Assembly (NCBI RefSeq): GCF_024347355.1
Contig: NZ_AP025466.1
Span: 620,001-684,000 of the forward strand
DNA: 64,000 nt
Source: Vibrio chagasii
Lineage (GTDB): Bacteria > Pseudomonadota > Gammaproteobacteria > Enterobacterales > Vibrionaceae
Reading direction: 5' to 3'
Below the pieces are notes generated by a model. It searched no databases, was not told the origin of the DNA, and was given only the letters and a program-made list of their open reading frames with translations. A program made the position numbers and the translations under genes. Shown one piece after another: positions 55,328 to 64,000 of this stretch; positions within the stretch are counted from its first letter, which is position 1; every line of letters begins with the position of its first letter.

Positions 55328-56233
55328 ATGCGTATCGCAATTCTTTCTCGCAACGAAAATCTATACTCTACCGCTCGTCTAAAGCAGGCTGGAGAAGCAC
55401 GTGGTCATCAGGTCGATGTTATCGACACGTTGCACTGTGATATAGATATCGCGAGTAACAATCCGAAGATTCGCTACATGGGTGAAGAGCTCCCTCAATA
55501 CGATGCTGTTATTCCACGTATTGGCGCTTCCATTACCTTTTACGGAACTGCGGTTGTTCGCCAATTCGAAATGATGGGCACTTTTTGTATCAATGAGTCA
55601 GTAGCTATCAGTCGTTCTCGCGATAAACTGCGCTCACTACAACTGTTGTCTCGTAAAGGTATTGGCTTACCAAAAACAGGCTTCGCTAGCCGCCCAGACA
55701 AAATTCAAGACTTGATCAAAAACGTAGGTGGCGCGCCACTTGTGATCAAGCTACTTGAAGGTACTCAAGGTATCGGTGTAGTTCTAGCTGAAACAAACAA
55801 AGCAGCAGAAAGCGTTATCGAAGCGTTCATGGGCCTAAAAGCGAACATCTTGGTTCAAGAGTTCATTGAAGAAGCAAATGGCGCAGACATCCGTTGTTTT
55901 GTTGTTGGCAACAAAGTAATTGCTGCAATGAAACGTCAAGCTGGTGAGGGTGAATTCCGCTCTAACCTGCACCGTGGCGGTACTGCTCAACTGGTTAAAC
56001 TAACCAAAGAAGAGCGCGCAACAGCAATCAATGCAGCGAAAATCATGGGACTAAACCTATGTGGTGTAGATATTCTACAATCTAAGAACGGTCCAGTGGT
56101 AATGGAAGTAAACTCTTCTCCAGGCCTAGAAGGCATCGAGAAAGCAACGGGTAAAGATGTAGCAGACATGATTTTCGAGTTCATCGAAAAAAATGCAAAG
56201 CCAAACGCTAACCGTACTCGTGGCAAGGGCTGA
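55328..56233 (+). CDS. rimK: Ribosomal protein S6 glutamate ligase RimK
   Basis: 301 residues of the ATP-grasp ligase family, the expected RimK length. It carries [20 protein letters not shown] near the start, an ATP-grasp lid and metal site ([23 protein letters not shown]) and a [10 protein letters not shown] segment. It adds glutamates to the C-terminus of ribosomal protein S6. The ATG has AAGGAA upstream. The retropepsin-like gene 32 bases downstream is its usual partner in marine gamma-proteobacteria. Confidence 0.92.
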   Translation: MRIAILSRNENLYSTARLKQAGEARGHQVDVIDTLHCDIDIASNNPKIRYMGEELPQYDAVIPRIGASITFYGTAVVRQFEMMGTFCINESVAISRSRDKLRSLQLLSRKGIGLPKTGFASRPDKIQDLIKNVGGAPLVIKLLEGTQGIGVVLAETNKAAESVIEAFMGLKANILVQEFIEEANGADIRCFVVGNKVIAAMKRQAGEGEFRSNLHRGGTAQLVKLTKEERATAINAAKIMGLNLCGVDILQSKNGPVVMEVNSSPGLEGIEKATGKDVADMIFEFIEKNAKPNANRTRGKG

Positions 56234-56265
56234 TTGAATACCGTTAACTCATGATTGGAAAGAAA

Positions 56266-56694
56266 ATGAACAATAAAATGATCATAGGGAATACCGAAGC
56301 ACTTTGCTTACCAGAGTTAGGGATAACTGGACTACATACACGTGTTGATACAGGGGCTAAAACCTCTTCTCTACACGTAGACAATCTACTATGTGTAAAA
56401 ACAGACGGTGAGAACTTCGTTGAGTTTGATCTTCACCCAGACGTTTATCACCTAGAAGAGACTGTGCGCTGCAAGGCGAAACTGAAAACAAGTAAGAAAA
56501 TCAAATCATCTAACGGCGAAGTTGAACACCGTTGTGTGATTGAGACCATGCTGAGAATCGGTGGCCAACAATGGCCTATCGATATCACGCTAAGCAACCG
56601 TCAAGACATGACTTACATGATGTTGCTTGGTCGTCAAGGCATGAGTGACAAAGTGATTGTTGATCCAGCGGGTGAATTCCTGCTGACTCACTAA
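56266..56694 (+). CDS. Retropepsin-like ATP-dependent zinc protease family protein (RimK-associated)
   Basis: 142 residues with the aspartic protease-type motif RVDTGAKTSS near residue 30, the single DTGA of a retropepsin-like homodimer, and DITLSNRQDMTYMMLLGRQGM near the end. The family (PF05618) is commonly found next to rimK and may trim or remodel glutamate tails. The ATG at 56266 has GGAAAG just before it; an ATG at 56251 adds five residues. Its terminator follows. Confidence 0.85.
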   Translation: MNNKMIIGNTEALCLPELGITGLHTRVDTGAKTSSLHVDNLLCVKTDGENFVEFDLHPDVYHLEETVRCKAKLKTSKKIKSSNGEVEHRCVIETMLRIGGQQWPIDITLSNRQDMTYMMLLGRQGMSDKVIVDPAGEFLLTH

Positions 56695-56747
56695 TCCGAG
56701 TCATCGTAACCGCTCCACAGGTTATAACTAAAGCTCGTCACAACGAT

Positions 56748-56776
56748 ATAAGGCCAGTCTCATGACTGGCCTTATT
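56748..56776. terminator. Bidirectional terminator
   Basis: ATAAGGCCAGT (56748-56758) and ACTGGCCTTAT (56765-56775) form an 11-bp stem between the protease-like and MBL-fold genes. Confidence 0.85.
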
Positions 56777-56817
56777 GCTTTCAATTCTTTAATTTCGAGT
56801 TGCCACTTTTGGCTGAT

Positions 56818-57612
56818 CTATTTCTTAGATTTACCATGAGATTGAAAACCAAAACGCCAAATCGATAACAACAGTTTCTTGGCTTTGATTTTGGTTACCC
56901 GCCAATGTGTCACCGGTCTTCTTGGGGCGCTCATCAATAAGTGTTCAAAAGCTGTCTGACTAAAATCGACTTGTCCTCCATGCGCCACCAGCAAGGTATC
57001 AAGTTGCAAGTCATAGATGCGAGATACTGACTCTCGGTACTTGTTAGGGTGAAAGATAGGGAAAGGCGGAATCAGCTTCTTTTTCACTTCCACCATGAGG
57101 TCTGCCACATAGGCAATGCTGTGAGATGGGCAATAAACAGAAAGATCTCTGTCGGTGTGGCCCGGGGTTTCTAGAACCAACCAATCATCAAAACCCGGAA
57201 TGCTCTCACCATCCGACAGTTTGTAGTCCGGCTTTAACTTTCTTGAATACCACAAGTTCGCTTTCGGCTTTCCTAAGCGGTTTGCCATCCATCTTGCTAA
57301 TGTTAGATCGGTCAAATGCATCAAGATACCATCGATACCGTGATACCAATCCTTATCTCGGTTTGCTGCCACCAAGTTACAGCTCGTGAGCTTTCTGAGC
57401 TTGTGCGCTGCCCCTGCATGGTCAGGATGCATGTGTGTCACCACAACCGTGTGGAGATCAGAAAAATCACGCATAAGTTCGGTTTCAATGAAAGTCTTCA
57501 AATGCGGGATGTCTGCTCGACATGCGCCATCAAGCAACAGTAATTTGTCCGGATACTCGACCAAATACATGTCTTGGATATAGCCTTTAATGGTATGCAG
57601 TTGCAAACCCAC
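56818..57612 (-). CDS. MBL-fold metallohydrolase
   Basis: 264 residues of the beta-lactamase fold with the complete metal motif THMHPDHAGAAH near residue 59, GHTDRDL and VADLMVEVK further on, and a late VAHGG. It lacks a signal peptide, so it is cytoplasmic. Glyoxalase II-like or similar chemistry is possible; the substrate is unknown. It converges with the retropepsin-like gene and shares its terminator. Confidence 0.85.
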   Translation of the reverse strand: MGLQLHTIKGYIQDMYLVEYPDKLLLLDGACRADIPHLKTFIETELMRDFSDLHTVVVTHMHPDHAGAAHKLRKLTSCNLVAANRDKDWYHGIDGILMHLTDLTLARWMANRLGKPKANLWYSRKLKPDYKLSDGESIPGFDDWLVLETPGHTDRDLSVYCPSHSIAYVADLMVEVKKKLIPPFPIFHPNKYRESVSRIYDLQLDTLLVAHGGQVDFSQTAFEHLLMSAPRRPVTHWRVTKIKAKKLLLSIWRFGFQSHGKSKK

Positions 57613-57808
57613 TCCTTGTGATAATTCAACTGGTCAGACCTATACCATAGCAAACTCATATTTATTTGTAATAAATTTGTTAACTACAAAATCACATCAA
57701 AGTACCATGCTCTTCCGCTCTTTTATCGTGACGACAAAATACGTGATTTGTTGACCTGAGTTATTAGGACTATATATGCGCCTCTAATTTATTGTCTGAG
57801 TGCTATAC

Positions 57809-58411
57809 ATGAACCAACTAATCGATGCTCTTTCTACCCAAGGCTACTTTGTTTGGGATGACTTCTTAACGCATGAAGAAGTGGTGGCATTGAGGGATTG
57901 CATTCCAGAGAACTGGAAAAAGGCTAGGATTGGCCGTAACGATGAAGTAACACGAGAATCAAGTATTCGTAGTGATAAGATTCAATGGGTACACCGTGAC
58001 ATGGGTGAGCCTGCATCTCAGTTCCTAGATAAAATGGAGCAGATTCGTTTAGCGGCAAACCAAGCGTTCTTTTTGGGCTTGTTCGAGTATGAAGCGCACT
58101 TTGCTAAATACGAAAAAGGCGACTTCTACCAAAAGCACTTAGACTGCTTTAAAGGCAACGAAAACCGCCGTCTGACTACTGTGTTCTACATGAATGACGA
58201 GTGGAGTGAAGAAGACGCAGGTGAGCTTGTGGTTTACGATCTACAAGATAATTACATCGCAACCATTCCGCCAAAGTCTGGCCGTTTGTTTGTGTTCTTA
58301 TCAGAGCAGTTCCCACACGAAGTTCTGCCAACCAACACAGAACGATTCAGTATCGCAGGTTGGTTCCGTATCAACGGCGTGAAAGACAACCAACTCGATA
58401 TCGCTCACTAA
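57809..58411 (+). CDS. 2-oxoglutarate/Fe(II)-dependent oxygenase
   Basis: 200 residues. The iron triad is visible as H-x-D in FYQKHLDCF and the distal His in EQFPHEVL, with the 2-oxoglutarate Arg in TERFSIAGWFR. The fold matches the prolyl-4-hydroxylase-like 2OG oxygenases that hydroxylate proteins such as ribosomal or elongation-factor residues. The ATG 57809 is preferred over an upstream GTG. Two hairpins follow. Confidence 0.88.
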   Translation: MNQLIDALSTQGYFVWDDFLTHEEVVALRDCIPENWKKARIGRNDEVTRESSIRSDKIQWVHRDMGEPASQFLDKMEQIRLAANQAFFLGLFEYEAHFAKYEKGDFYQKHLDCFKGNENRRLTTVFYMNDEWSEEDAGELVVYDLQDNYIATIPPKSGRLFVFLSEQFPHEVLPTNTERFSIAGWFRINGVKDNQLDIAH

Positions 58412-58444
58412 AGCGAGGTTCGGGTCAAAGCCTCATCTCATCCA

Positions 58445-58501
58445 AAGCCTCTCCACTCGAGAGGCTTTTCCTCTTAGTACTGCTAGGAAAGTACTAAGAG
58501 G
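58445..58501 (+). terminator. Tandem hairpins after the oxygenase gene
   Basis: AAGCCTCTC/GAGAGGCTT (58445-58467) is followed by TTTT, a standard terminator. Immediately after is a second perfect 12-bp stem, CCTCTTAGTACT/AGTACTAAGAGG (58470-58501), of unknown role. Confidence 0.75.
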
Positions 58502-58622
58502 AAAATATCACTTTTATGAACCAAATCCTGTGTAGAGACTCTTGCCCAGCAATTACTCTGGCGTATTCGGGAAAACTGATATTTAATAAATATTTACGAT
58601 GCGCATTCAAGAAGGATTAATT

Positions 58623-59342
58623 ATGTCATCTATCATCGTAGGTCACCGTGGTGTAGCGGGTACTCACCCAGAAAACACCAAAGCAAGTATTGAACAAGCC
58701 GCTAAACTTGGCTTGAAATGGATTGAAGTCGATATTCAGCAAACTCAGGATGATGAGCTTGTCGTTTGCCACGACCACACTCTCGAGCGCTGTAGTGATG
58801 GCAAAGGCCGTGTTGATGAACACACTTTGGCAGAGCTGCGTCAGCTTGATTTTGGTTGCTGGAAGTCAGAACAGTTCGAAGGAGAAAGAATACTCACACT
58901 TAGCGAGTTACTTGAACTTGTTGAAGAACATAACCTAAGCGTTAACCTAGAGATAAAAGTCGATAGCCGACACCAAGCCCCTCATGTGGTTGATCTTCTA
59001 CACAGCGAGCTGATCCGCTCAAACATAGACACGGACAGAGTGCTGCTTTCAAGTTTCAGCCATGAAGTTGTTGCAGAAATGGCTCACCACTTACCAAGAT
59101 ACCGCGTTGGCGTGATCACAGAGCAGCTCTCTCAAGACGATCTTCTGCTTATAGATCAGGTGAAAGCGTTCAGTTGCCACATGAATTACGAAAACGTCAA
59201 TCAGGATGATCTTAATACGCTTGCCGAAGCAAAGATTCAAACATGGTGCTACACCGTCAATGATCCGTCTAAGTTCAAATTCCTATCCACCGTCGATGCG
59301 ATATTTACTGATTTTCCAAATAGATTTAGCGCAAAAAATTGA
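58623..59342 (+). CDS. Glycerophosphodiester phosphodiesterase
   Basis: 239 residues of the GDPD TIM-barrel family: GHRGVAGTHPENTKASIEQA supplies catalytic His and Arg, then VDIQQTQDDELVVCHDHTL with the catalytic Glu/Asp and second His, and CYTVNDP near the end. It hydrolyses glycerophosphodiesters to glycerol-3-phosphate and an alcohol. It has no signal peptide, so it is the cytoplasmic UgpQ type. The start has AAGGA before ATG 58623. Confidence 0.9.
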   Translation: MSSIIVGHRGVAGTHPENTKASIEQAAKLGLKWIEVDIQQTQDDELVVCHDHTLERCSDGKGRVDEHTLAELRQLDFGCWKSEQFEGERILTLSELLELVEEHNLSVNLEIKVDSRHQAPHVVDLLHSELIRSNIDTDRVLLSSFSHEVVAEMAHHLPRYRVGVITEQLSQDDLLLIDQVKAFSCHMNYENVNQDDLNTLAEAKIQTWCYTVNDPSKFKFLSTVDAIFTDFPNRFSAKN

Positions 59343-59501
59343 CCAAACAAATACCAAAGTAGTAAACGTTTAAGACGGGAAAATTTACCTCGATAAACCT
59401 TAAAATTAAGTAGCAAACACAAGTGAGTAGGAGTACATTCCGCTGCTCACTTGGTTTCATTAGCTCGCACTATTTAGGCAGCTTTATTGGTTACTTAATT
59501 T

Positions 59502-60239
59502 ATGGATCTCATTTTTAGTCCAACTTTCCCAATTTTGGGTGCAACCTTCATTTTTGCCGCTATCGTTCGTGGCTTCTCAGGCTTCGGTTTCACCCTAGTC
59601 GCATTGCCTCTAAGTGCGTTATTCGTGCCGGTTATTGAGCTTGTTCCTGTGTTCATGCTTATCGACCTACTTGGCAACGTTCAATTACTGCCTAAGGTCA
59701 AAAAACATGTCAATTGGCACTGGGTAGCAAAAGTATTTATTCCTTGCCTTGTGTTCACACCTGTTGGCCTGGTTTTACTCAAATCAGTTAGCCAAGACAC
59801 CATTATCTTGATCATCAGCGCCTTTATCTTTGCGTCTGCACTTATGATCTACCGAGGCTTTCAATATAAAAGTGAACCGAGATTTGCTCCCTATATCCTA
59901 GGAAGCCTTGCTGGAATAATGAATGGTGCGGCTTCTATGTCTGGTCCACCAATTGGCACCCACGCATTGGCGAGTCCTGTGGCCCCGCACGTCGCCAGAG
60001 CAGGTTTGATTGCGTTCTTTGTATTGGCAGATTCGAGTGCCTTTGTTTCTGCATCCATTGCGGGGCTCGTCGACCGTGATGTGGTTTGGCTTACACTGGC
60101 ACTGTTACCAAGCAGTATGTTTGGTGGCTATGTGGGTTCGAAACTGTTCGAAAGATTTGGTGGCGAGAAATTTAAGCCTGTCTCTATCGGGCTGCTTATC
60201 GTGATTGCATTCTTTAGTGCAGGTCGAGTTCTGCTTTAA
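59502..60239 (+). CDS. TauE/SafE-family membrane permease
   Basis: 245 residues with about eight membrane segments and the paired half-repeats of the TauE/SafE (sulfite exporter) family: FAAIVRGFSGFGFTLVALPL near the N-terminus and GSLAGIMNGAASMSGPPIG in the middle. Family members export sulfite or organosulfur compounds or are uncharacterised. It has no nearby sulfur gene to fix its substrate. It is convergent with the L,D-transpeptidase gene. Confidence 0.85.
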   Translation: MDLIFSPTFPILGATFIFAAIVRGFSGFGFTLVALPLSALFVPVIELVPVFMLIDLLGNVQLLPKVKKHVNWHWVAKVFIPCLVFTPVGLVLLKSVSQDTIILIISAFIFASALMIYRGFQYKSEPRFAPYILGSLAGIMNGAASMSGPPIGTHALASPVAPHVARAGLIAFFVLADSSAFVSASIAGLVDRDVVWLTLALLPSSMFGGYVGSKLFERFGGEKFKPVSIGLLIVIAFFSAGRVLL

Positions 60240-60279
60240 CGAGCTGTCTAATTTCTGAAAGGAAAATGGGTACCAGAGC

Positions 60280-61059
60280 CTACCATTCGATGTGGATAGG
60301 GGTGCCCATTTTGACTAGTTGAATAAACTCATCCATATCTTGGTTGGTTAATGCGATACAGCCATCTGTCCAATCGAAACTTTGGATAAAACCTGGCGCA
60401 CGACGTTCACCGTTTTTAATACCATGAATTTTGATGTTACCACCTGGGTCAACATCATTCTCTTCAGCCCACTGTCTATCAGAAGAGCGCGGATAGTTGA
60501 TGTGTACCGAACGGTAAAACTCAGAGCGCTCCATGATATAGTCGAGCGTGTATTCCCCTTCTGGCGTTCGGTTATCCCCTTCAAAGCGTTTATGACCTTT
60601 CGGTTCCTTACCCAAAGCGATACGAAACTCTTGTACCACTTCATCCCCTTTGAGCAGGTACATTCTGCGTTTCGATTTATCGACTTTCACTAAGGTCACT
60701 ACTTGCAACAGAGGATCAATTTCAGAAAAAGAATCGGGCGCCATGTAGGGTTCTAATAATGAAGCTTGAGCAGAAGCTTTAGGTAAGCGTTGCGATGAAC
60801 CTTGTGCCAGCTGAGCAATTTGAGTGGATTGACCTTCACCCAGCGCCTCATCCACATCAATCACATGCTTTGATTTTGAAGTGCCAGTAGAGTTAGGAGA
60901 GGAAGTTGAGATGCGTTGTGAATGAGCTGGTGCTGACTCAAAGACAATGGTTTCAATAGCGGTAGCGTCAGACACTATCTTCTCCACGACGACCTTTTCG
61001 GCGAGTACAATCGGACTCATCAAGAATAGGCATAGTGATAGTGGTAAAAACGGACGCAC
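60280..61059 (-). CDS. L,D-transpeptidase (YkuD-domain) protein
   Basis: 259 residues with a signal peptide and a Ser/Gln-rich linker of about 80 residues, then a YkuD catalytic domain at about 120-259. The active-site motif is DWTDGCIALTN with the nucleophile Cys, preceded by IKIHGIKN with the catalytic His. T replaces the more common S before DGC, which is seen in some members. It should cross-link or modify peptidoglycan. It is 2 bases from the upstream acetyltransferase gene. Confidence 0.85.
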   Translation of the reverse strand: MRPFLPLSLCLFLMSPIVLAEKVVVEKIVSDATAIETIVFESAPAHSQRISTSSPNSTGTSKSKHVIDVDEALGEGQSTQIAQLAQGSSQRLPKASAQASLLEPYMAPDSFSEIDPLLQVVTLVKVDKSKRRMYLLKGDEVVQEFRIALGKEPKGHKRFEGDNRTPEGEYTLDYIMERSEFYRSVHINYPRSSDRQWAEENDVDPGGNIKIHGIKNGERRAPGFIQSFDWTDGCIALTNQDMDEFIQLVKMGTPIHIEW

Positions 61060-61061
61060 CC

Positions 61062-61544
61062 TTATATCTCCTCAAAACGCATCGACATGATTCGGGACTG
61101 AGTCTCCATTCCTAGCGACTCATAAAAGCTCTGAGCTTGTTGATTAAACTCCATCACCTCTAATCTTAATTCGATCGCTCCTTGAGCTTGCGCCCATTGA
61201 TTGAATGACTTCATTAGCGCTCGACCAACGCCTTTACTCTGAATTTGGTCACTCACCACAATAGTGTTCACTCTCGCCACCTTATGAGACTGAATAAAGC
61301 TCACGCCTTTGTTTTGCGTGACCTTACCCGCGAGAAAACCAATCACTGCATCCTGTTCAACAGCGACAAAGAAGGCCCCAGTCGGGTCAATCATTAAGCC
61401 CAGCCAGTACTCCTCGCTGTCTGCTTTGCTTTGTGACGGCGGCGCAAACACCATAGGCGCACCAAGATGATGTTGATGATTTATCTGATCAGAGAGCGCT
61501 AAAATAGCGTTGATGTCAGTTACCTTAGCATTCCGAATTTGCAT
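61062..61544 (-). CDS. GNAT acetyltransferase
   Basis: 160 residues of the N-acetyltransferase fold: VARVNTIVVSDQIQSKGVGRALMKSF gives the acetyl-CoA binding loop Q/RxxGxG/A, and FNQQAQSFYESLGMET gives the late conserved Tyr/Asn region. The substrate is unknown. Its stop is 2 bases from the transpeptidase start, so the two are cotranscribed. Confidence 0.85.
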   Translation of the reverse strand: MQIRNAKVTDINAILALSDQINHQHHLGAPMVFAPPSQSKADSEEYWLGLMIDPTGAFFVAVEQDAVIGFLAGKVTQNKGVSFIQSHKVARVNTIVVSDQIQSKGVGRALMKSFNQWAQAQGAIELRLEVMEFNQQAQSFYESLGMETQSRIMSMRFEEI

Positions 61545-61753
61545 ATCATCACCTTGTTTGAATTCAATAACACCTTAGCAAAAATGGCTTAAATGTGCAC
61601 CGTTCCACTGGTCGACTCAGACACTCTGTGAAGGCAGGAGATCAATATTAGGCACTAAGTTTGGGGAAATTGTTCCGCAAATCTCAGGCACATTACCAGC
61701 CTTTGAGTGCTACTATCTCTGCAGAATCAATACACTAACGACTGGACACCTCT

Positions 61754-62734
61754 ATGATTAAGTTCGCTGTAATTGGAACCAATTGGATTACACAAAAATT
61801 CGTTCAAGCTGCACATGAATCACAATCGATGCAGTTGACTGCCGTTTATTCGCGAAACCTAGACAGCGCCGCGCAGTTCGCACAAGAATTCGGTGTTGAA
61901 ACCACATATGACTCACTTGACGCATTAGCCAACGACAATACGGTTGAAGCGGTGTACATTGCCTCACCGAATTCGCTGCACTGTGAGCAGTCGATTCTGA
62001 TGATGGAGCATGGTAAGCACGTCATCTGTGAGAAGCCTGTTGCATCGAATATTGTGGAAGCCACACGCATGTTTGAAGTCGCTGAGAAAAACGGTGTGGT
62101 ACTGTTTGAGGCGTATAAATCACAATTCCTGCCTAACTTTAAGCAAGTCCAACTTGGGCTAGAAAAAATCGGCAAGGTACATAAAGCGCACATCAACTAC
62201 TGCCAGTATTCATCGCGTTACCAAAAATACCTGAATGGTGAAAACCCAAACACTTTTAATCCAGCTTTCTCCAATGGTTCACTAGTCGATATTGGCTTCT
62301 ATTGCGTTGCAGCAACGGTAGCGCTGTTTGGTGAACCTGATAACGCCCAGGCATCTGCAAAACTGCTGGAATCAGGCGTTGATGCGCATGGCTGTGCCAT
62401 CTTCCAATACCCTGAATTTGACGTGACCCTTGCACACTCTAAGGTCAGCGACTCATATGCGCCAAGCGAGATCCAGGGTGAGCAAGGTGCGATCATCATT
62501 GATCACATCGCTGAATGCACCGACGTTAAGATCCGCTATCGTGATGGAAGCATTGAAAATCTCACTCAAGTGCAAAGCGAAAACTCAATGAGTTACGAAG
62601 CGCAAGCCTTTGCTGATTGCATTGCTGGCGATCACACCACACAAACCGATGCTAAACAGCGCGCATTAACCGTTGCCAAACTAATTACTAAGATGCGTCA
62701 ACAGGTTGGTGTCGTTTATCCTGCAGATAAATAA
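61754..62734 (+). CDS. Gfo/Idh/MocA-family oxidoreductase
   Basis: 326 residues: an N-terminal Rossmann NAD(P) domain (VIGTNWITQKFVQAA near residue 6) and the family's EKPVASNIVEA Lys-Pro motif near residue 93, followed by the C-terminal beta-sheet substrate domain. It likely oxidises or reduces a sugar or inositol-type substrate; identity is unknown. It has no sugar-utilisation neighbour. Confidence 0.88.
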   Translation: MIKFAVIGTNWITQKFVQAAHESQSMQLTAVYSRNLDSAAQFAQEFGVETTYDSLDALANDNTVEAVYIASPNSLHCEQSILMMEHGKHVICEKPVASNIVEATRMFEVAEKNGVVLFEAYKSQFLPNFKQVQLGLEKIGKVHKAHINYCQYSSRYQKYLNGENPNTFNPAFSNGSLVDIGFYCVAATVALFGEPDNAQASAKLLESGVDAHGCAIFQYPEFDVTLAHSKVSDSYAPSEIQGEQGAIIIDHIAECTDVKIRYRDGSIENLTQVQSENSMSYEAQAFADCIAGDHTTQTDAKQRALTVAKLITKMRQQVGVVYPADK

Positions 62735-62898
62735 TACAGCTCATTAAGCTAACGCACTGATTTTAATCACATATCAGTTTATGCATAACTAAATTTAATC
62801 CTTACGACAAATAACCGGATTAGTTGATCAGAGGGCTATCTGATTAAATCCGCGTTCGATATCTATCGTATTTATTTAATTTATTGAAGGTGTGTAAA

Positions 62899-63057
62899 GT
62901 GTTTTCAGTTGATGATCGCGTTGTAGCAACAAAAGGTGTTGAACTTGGTGAAATGGTAGTAACTGGTCTAAGTGCTGGTGGTTACTACGTTCACGTTACA
63001 ACAGTAGAAGGCGCAATGCCGCTTACTTACCCAATGCAAGACCTTAAAAAAGCATAG
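62899..63057 (+). CDS. Small protein (52 aa), unrecognised
   Basis: GTG 62899 has GAAGGTG just before it and gives 52 residues beginning MFSVDDRVVATKG, ending MQDLKKA. The sequence is even, with a Gly-rich centre (GLSAGGYYVHVTTVEGAM) and no membrane segment, and it reads as real coding sequence. It is followed by a strong terminator and stands alone. No family is recognised; I suspect a conserved Vibrio small protein. Confidence 0.6.
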   Translation: MFSVDDRVVATKGVELGEMVVTGLSAGGYYVHVTTVEGAMPLTYPMQDLKKA

Positions 63058-63109
63058 TCTAACCGCTCTGCTCTTTTAGTAGTCACTCTGCTAAAGGTAA
63101 CAAAATTGA

Positions 63110-63163
63110 GGCCTTGGCTGCTTTACTCTTCTGCATTAGAGTGAACAGCCAGGGCCTTTTTTA
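63110..63163 (+). terminator. Terminator of the 52-aa gene
   Basis: AGGCC...GGCCT with inner GGCTG/CAGCC and TTTACTCT/AGAGTGAA helices form a long stem ending in a run of six Ts at about 63158-63163. Confidence 0.8.
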
Positions 63164-63370
63164 TATCTGCTACTCCCCGCCAAGCTCTCCACAGGTTTAG
63201 TCATTGCAGCAAAGCCAAATCCGGCAGACAATAGAATGAATCAAAGCGTAACGACACCAAGCACTTATTGCCTGTTAATACGCACTCTCTATTGATGTTT
63301 AGTGTTTACAGAAGTTTCTGGTACATTAGCATCATCTTATACTTACAATGACCATGAACTGAGGGAAGCT

Positions 63371-64000
63371 ATGAAGCTTTATATTTACGACCACTGCCCT
63401 TTCTGTGCACGAGTCGCCTACATTGCTCAATCTCTAGGCTTAAACATCGAACTTGTTTCTGTGGATTATGATGATGCCCAAACCCTTATCGATTTAATCG
63501 GTAAAAAGATGGTACCTGTATTACAAAAAGACGATGGTTCTATCATGGCTGAGAGCCTAGATATCATTGCGTACTTCATGGACCTAAAATCAAGCGACGA
63601 GCAGCGTGAGCCATCAGAGCAAGTGACCTTGTTCCAAACTCGCGCATTCCCGCTAAGCCAGCGCATTGGTCTACCACGTTGGTGGAAGCTGGACCTTACT
63701 GAGTACCAATCACCAGCAAGCAAAGAAGCATGGCGCGCAGCCAAAGAAACCGAAGAACTCAACTTCGACAAGCTGATTGAACAAACACCGCAGTTTGTTG
63801 AACAGATTAACCCGCTTCTGAAAGATGCAGAGCTGCTACTGAACTTAGAGAATGGTGAGTCTTCGCTGCCTCTTATCGACCAAGCAGTGTACTTCTCTAT
63901 GCTGCGTGGCTTCTGCGTTGAGCCAAGCATCACATGGCCACCAGCTCTAGAACGTTGGTTAGAAAAGCAGAGTGAAACGCTAAAACTGTCTCTTCTTCGC
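63371..64000 (+). CDS. grxB: Glutaredoxin 2, partial at window end
   Basis: 210 codons to the end of the window, of about 215 expected. The thioredoxin-like N-terminus has the active CPFC at residues 9-12 and the GST-type cis-Pro region VPVL; the C-terminal all-helical domain (PLIDQAVYFSMLRGFCVEPSITWPPALERWLE) is typical of GrxB. It reduces disulfides with glutathione. The stop codon is outside the window. Confidence 0.92.
   Translation, partial: MKLYIYDHCPFCARVAYIAQSLGLNIELVSVDYDDAQTLIDLIGKKMVPVLQKDDGSIMAESLDIIAYFMDLKSSDEQREPSEQVTLFQTRAFPLSQRIGLPRWWKLDLTEYQSPASKEAWRAAKETEELNFDKLIEQTPQFVEQINPLLKDAELLLNLENGESSLPLIDQAVYFSMLRGFCVEPSITWPPALERWLEKQSETLKLSLLR

Noticed and set aside
1..64000. tRNA, rRNA, CRISPR array, integron or prophage
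   Set aside because: No cloverleaf, rRNA motif, regularly spaced repeat, attC-type array or phage structural gene was seen.

Overview
This 64 kb window looks like accessory-rich bacterial chromosomal DNA from a marine Vibrio, most plausibly the second chromosome of a Splendidus-clade-like species. The evidence is a recognisable Qrr quorum-sensing small RNA with its sigma-54 promoter and LuxO box, the density of c-di-GMP signalling proteins, and the overall gene families. The species is inference: no rRNA or housekeeping marker is present. No tRNA, rRNA, CRISPR array or prophage was seen.

Layout. 1-2680: codBA cytosine salvage operon with its own promoter and a PurR-like operator. 2990-4735: cold-shock protein and a diguanylate cyclase. 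4777-9361: an unrecognised 199-aa protein, an Xre-type regulator, the qrr RNA gene (7229-7336, minus) and an RhlE-like RNA helicase. 9525-10878: a CHASE-GGDEF gene broken by two frameshifts. 11164-15929: a DUF3541-like protein, a methyltransferase, a small membrane protein, a NupC-type nucleoside transporter behind a structured leader with a 39-codon upstream ORF, and a lipoprotein. 16344-19097: an AT-rich orphan gene and an ascorbate-type PTS (IIB-IIC-IIA). 19223-32977: a signalling block with an HD-GYP phosphodiesterase, an RstAB-like two-component system, a PAS-GGDEF-EAL protein, an unusual winged-helix/CSS/EAL membrane protein, and a Cache-GGDEF-EAL gene interrupted by an in-frame amber codon. 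33132-35208: GntR plus ABC transporter operon. 36112-43944: small metabolic enzymes, a long RluA-type pseudouridine synthase and two AraC-type regulators. 44022-47053: cysteine hydrolase, an NhaC-family transporter with MetJ boxes (candidate methionine permease MetT), and a 2-keto-4-pentenoate hydratase-like enzyme. 47211-48635: a complete IS3-family element that landed in the loop of a terminator. 48686-54725: DUF3861-like protein, MarR regulator with twin operators, MBL-fold hydrolase, chemotaxis receptor and SgrR-like regulator. 54921-55112: a divergent 34-codon ORF plus a strong terminator, resembling the organisation of an SgrS/SgrT locus. 55328-64000: RimK with a retropepsin-like partner, MBL hydrolase, 2OG-Fe(II) oxygenase, glycerophosphodiesterase, TauE/SafE permease, GNAT plus L,D-transpeptidase, a Gfo/Idh/MocA oxidoreductase, a 52-aa conserved-looking small protein, and glutaredoxin 2 running off the end.

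How the parts connect. Six c-di-GMP enzymes lie within about 30 kb and two of them are disrupted, which suggests strain-level remodelling of this signalling. Salvage and transport genes carry readable operators (PurR-like at codBA and nupC, MetJ at metT, palindromes at marR, gntR and the PTS). The least explained pieces are RNA-level: the nupC leader with its uORF, and the small ORF/terminator unit beside the SgrR-like gene.
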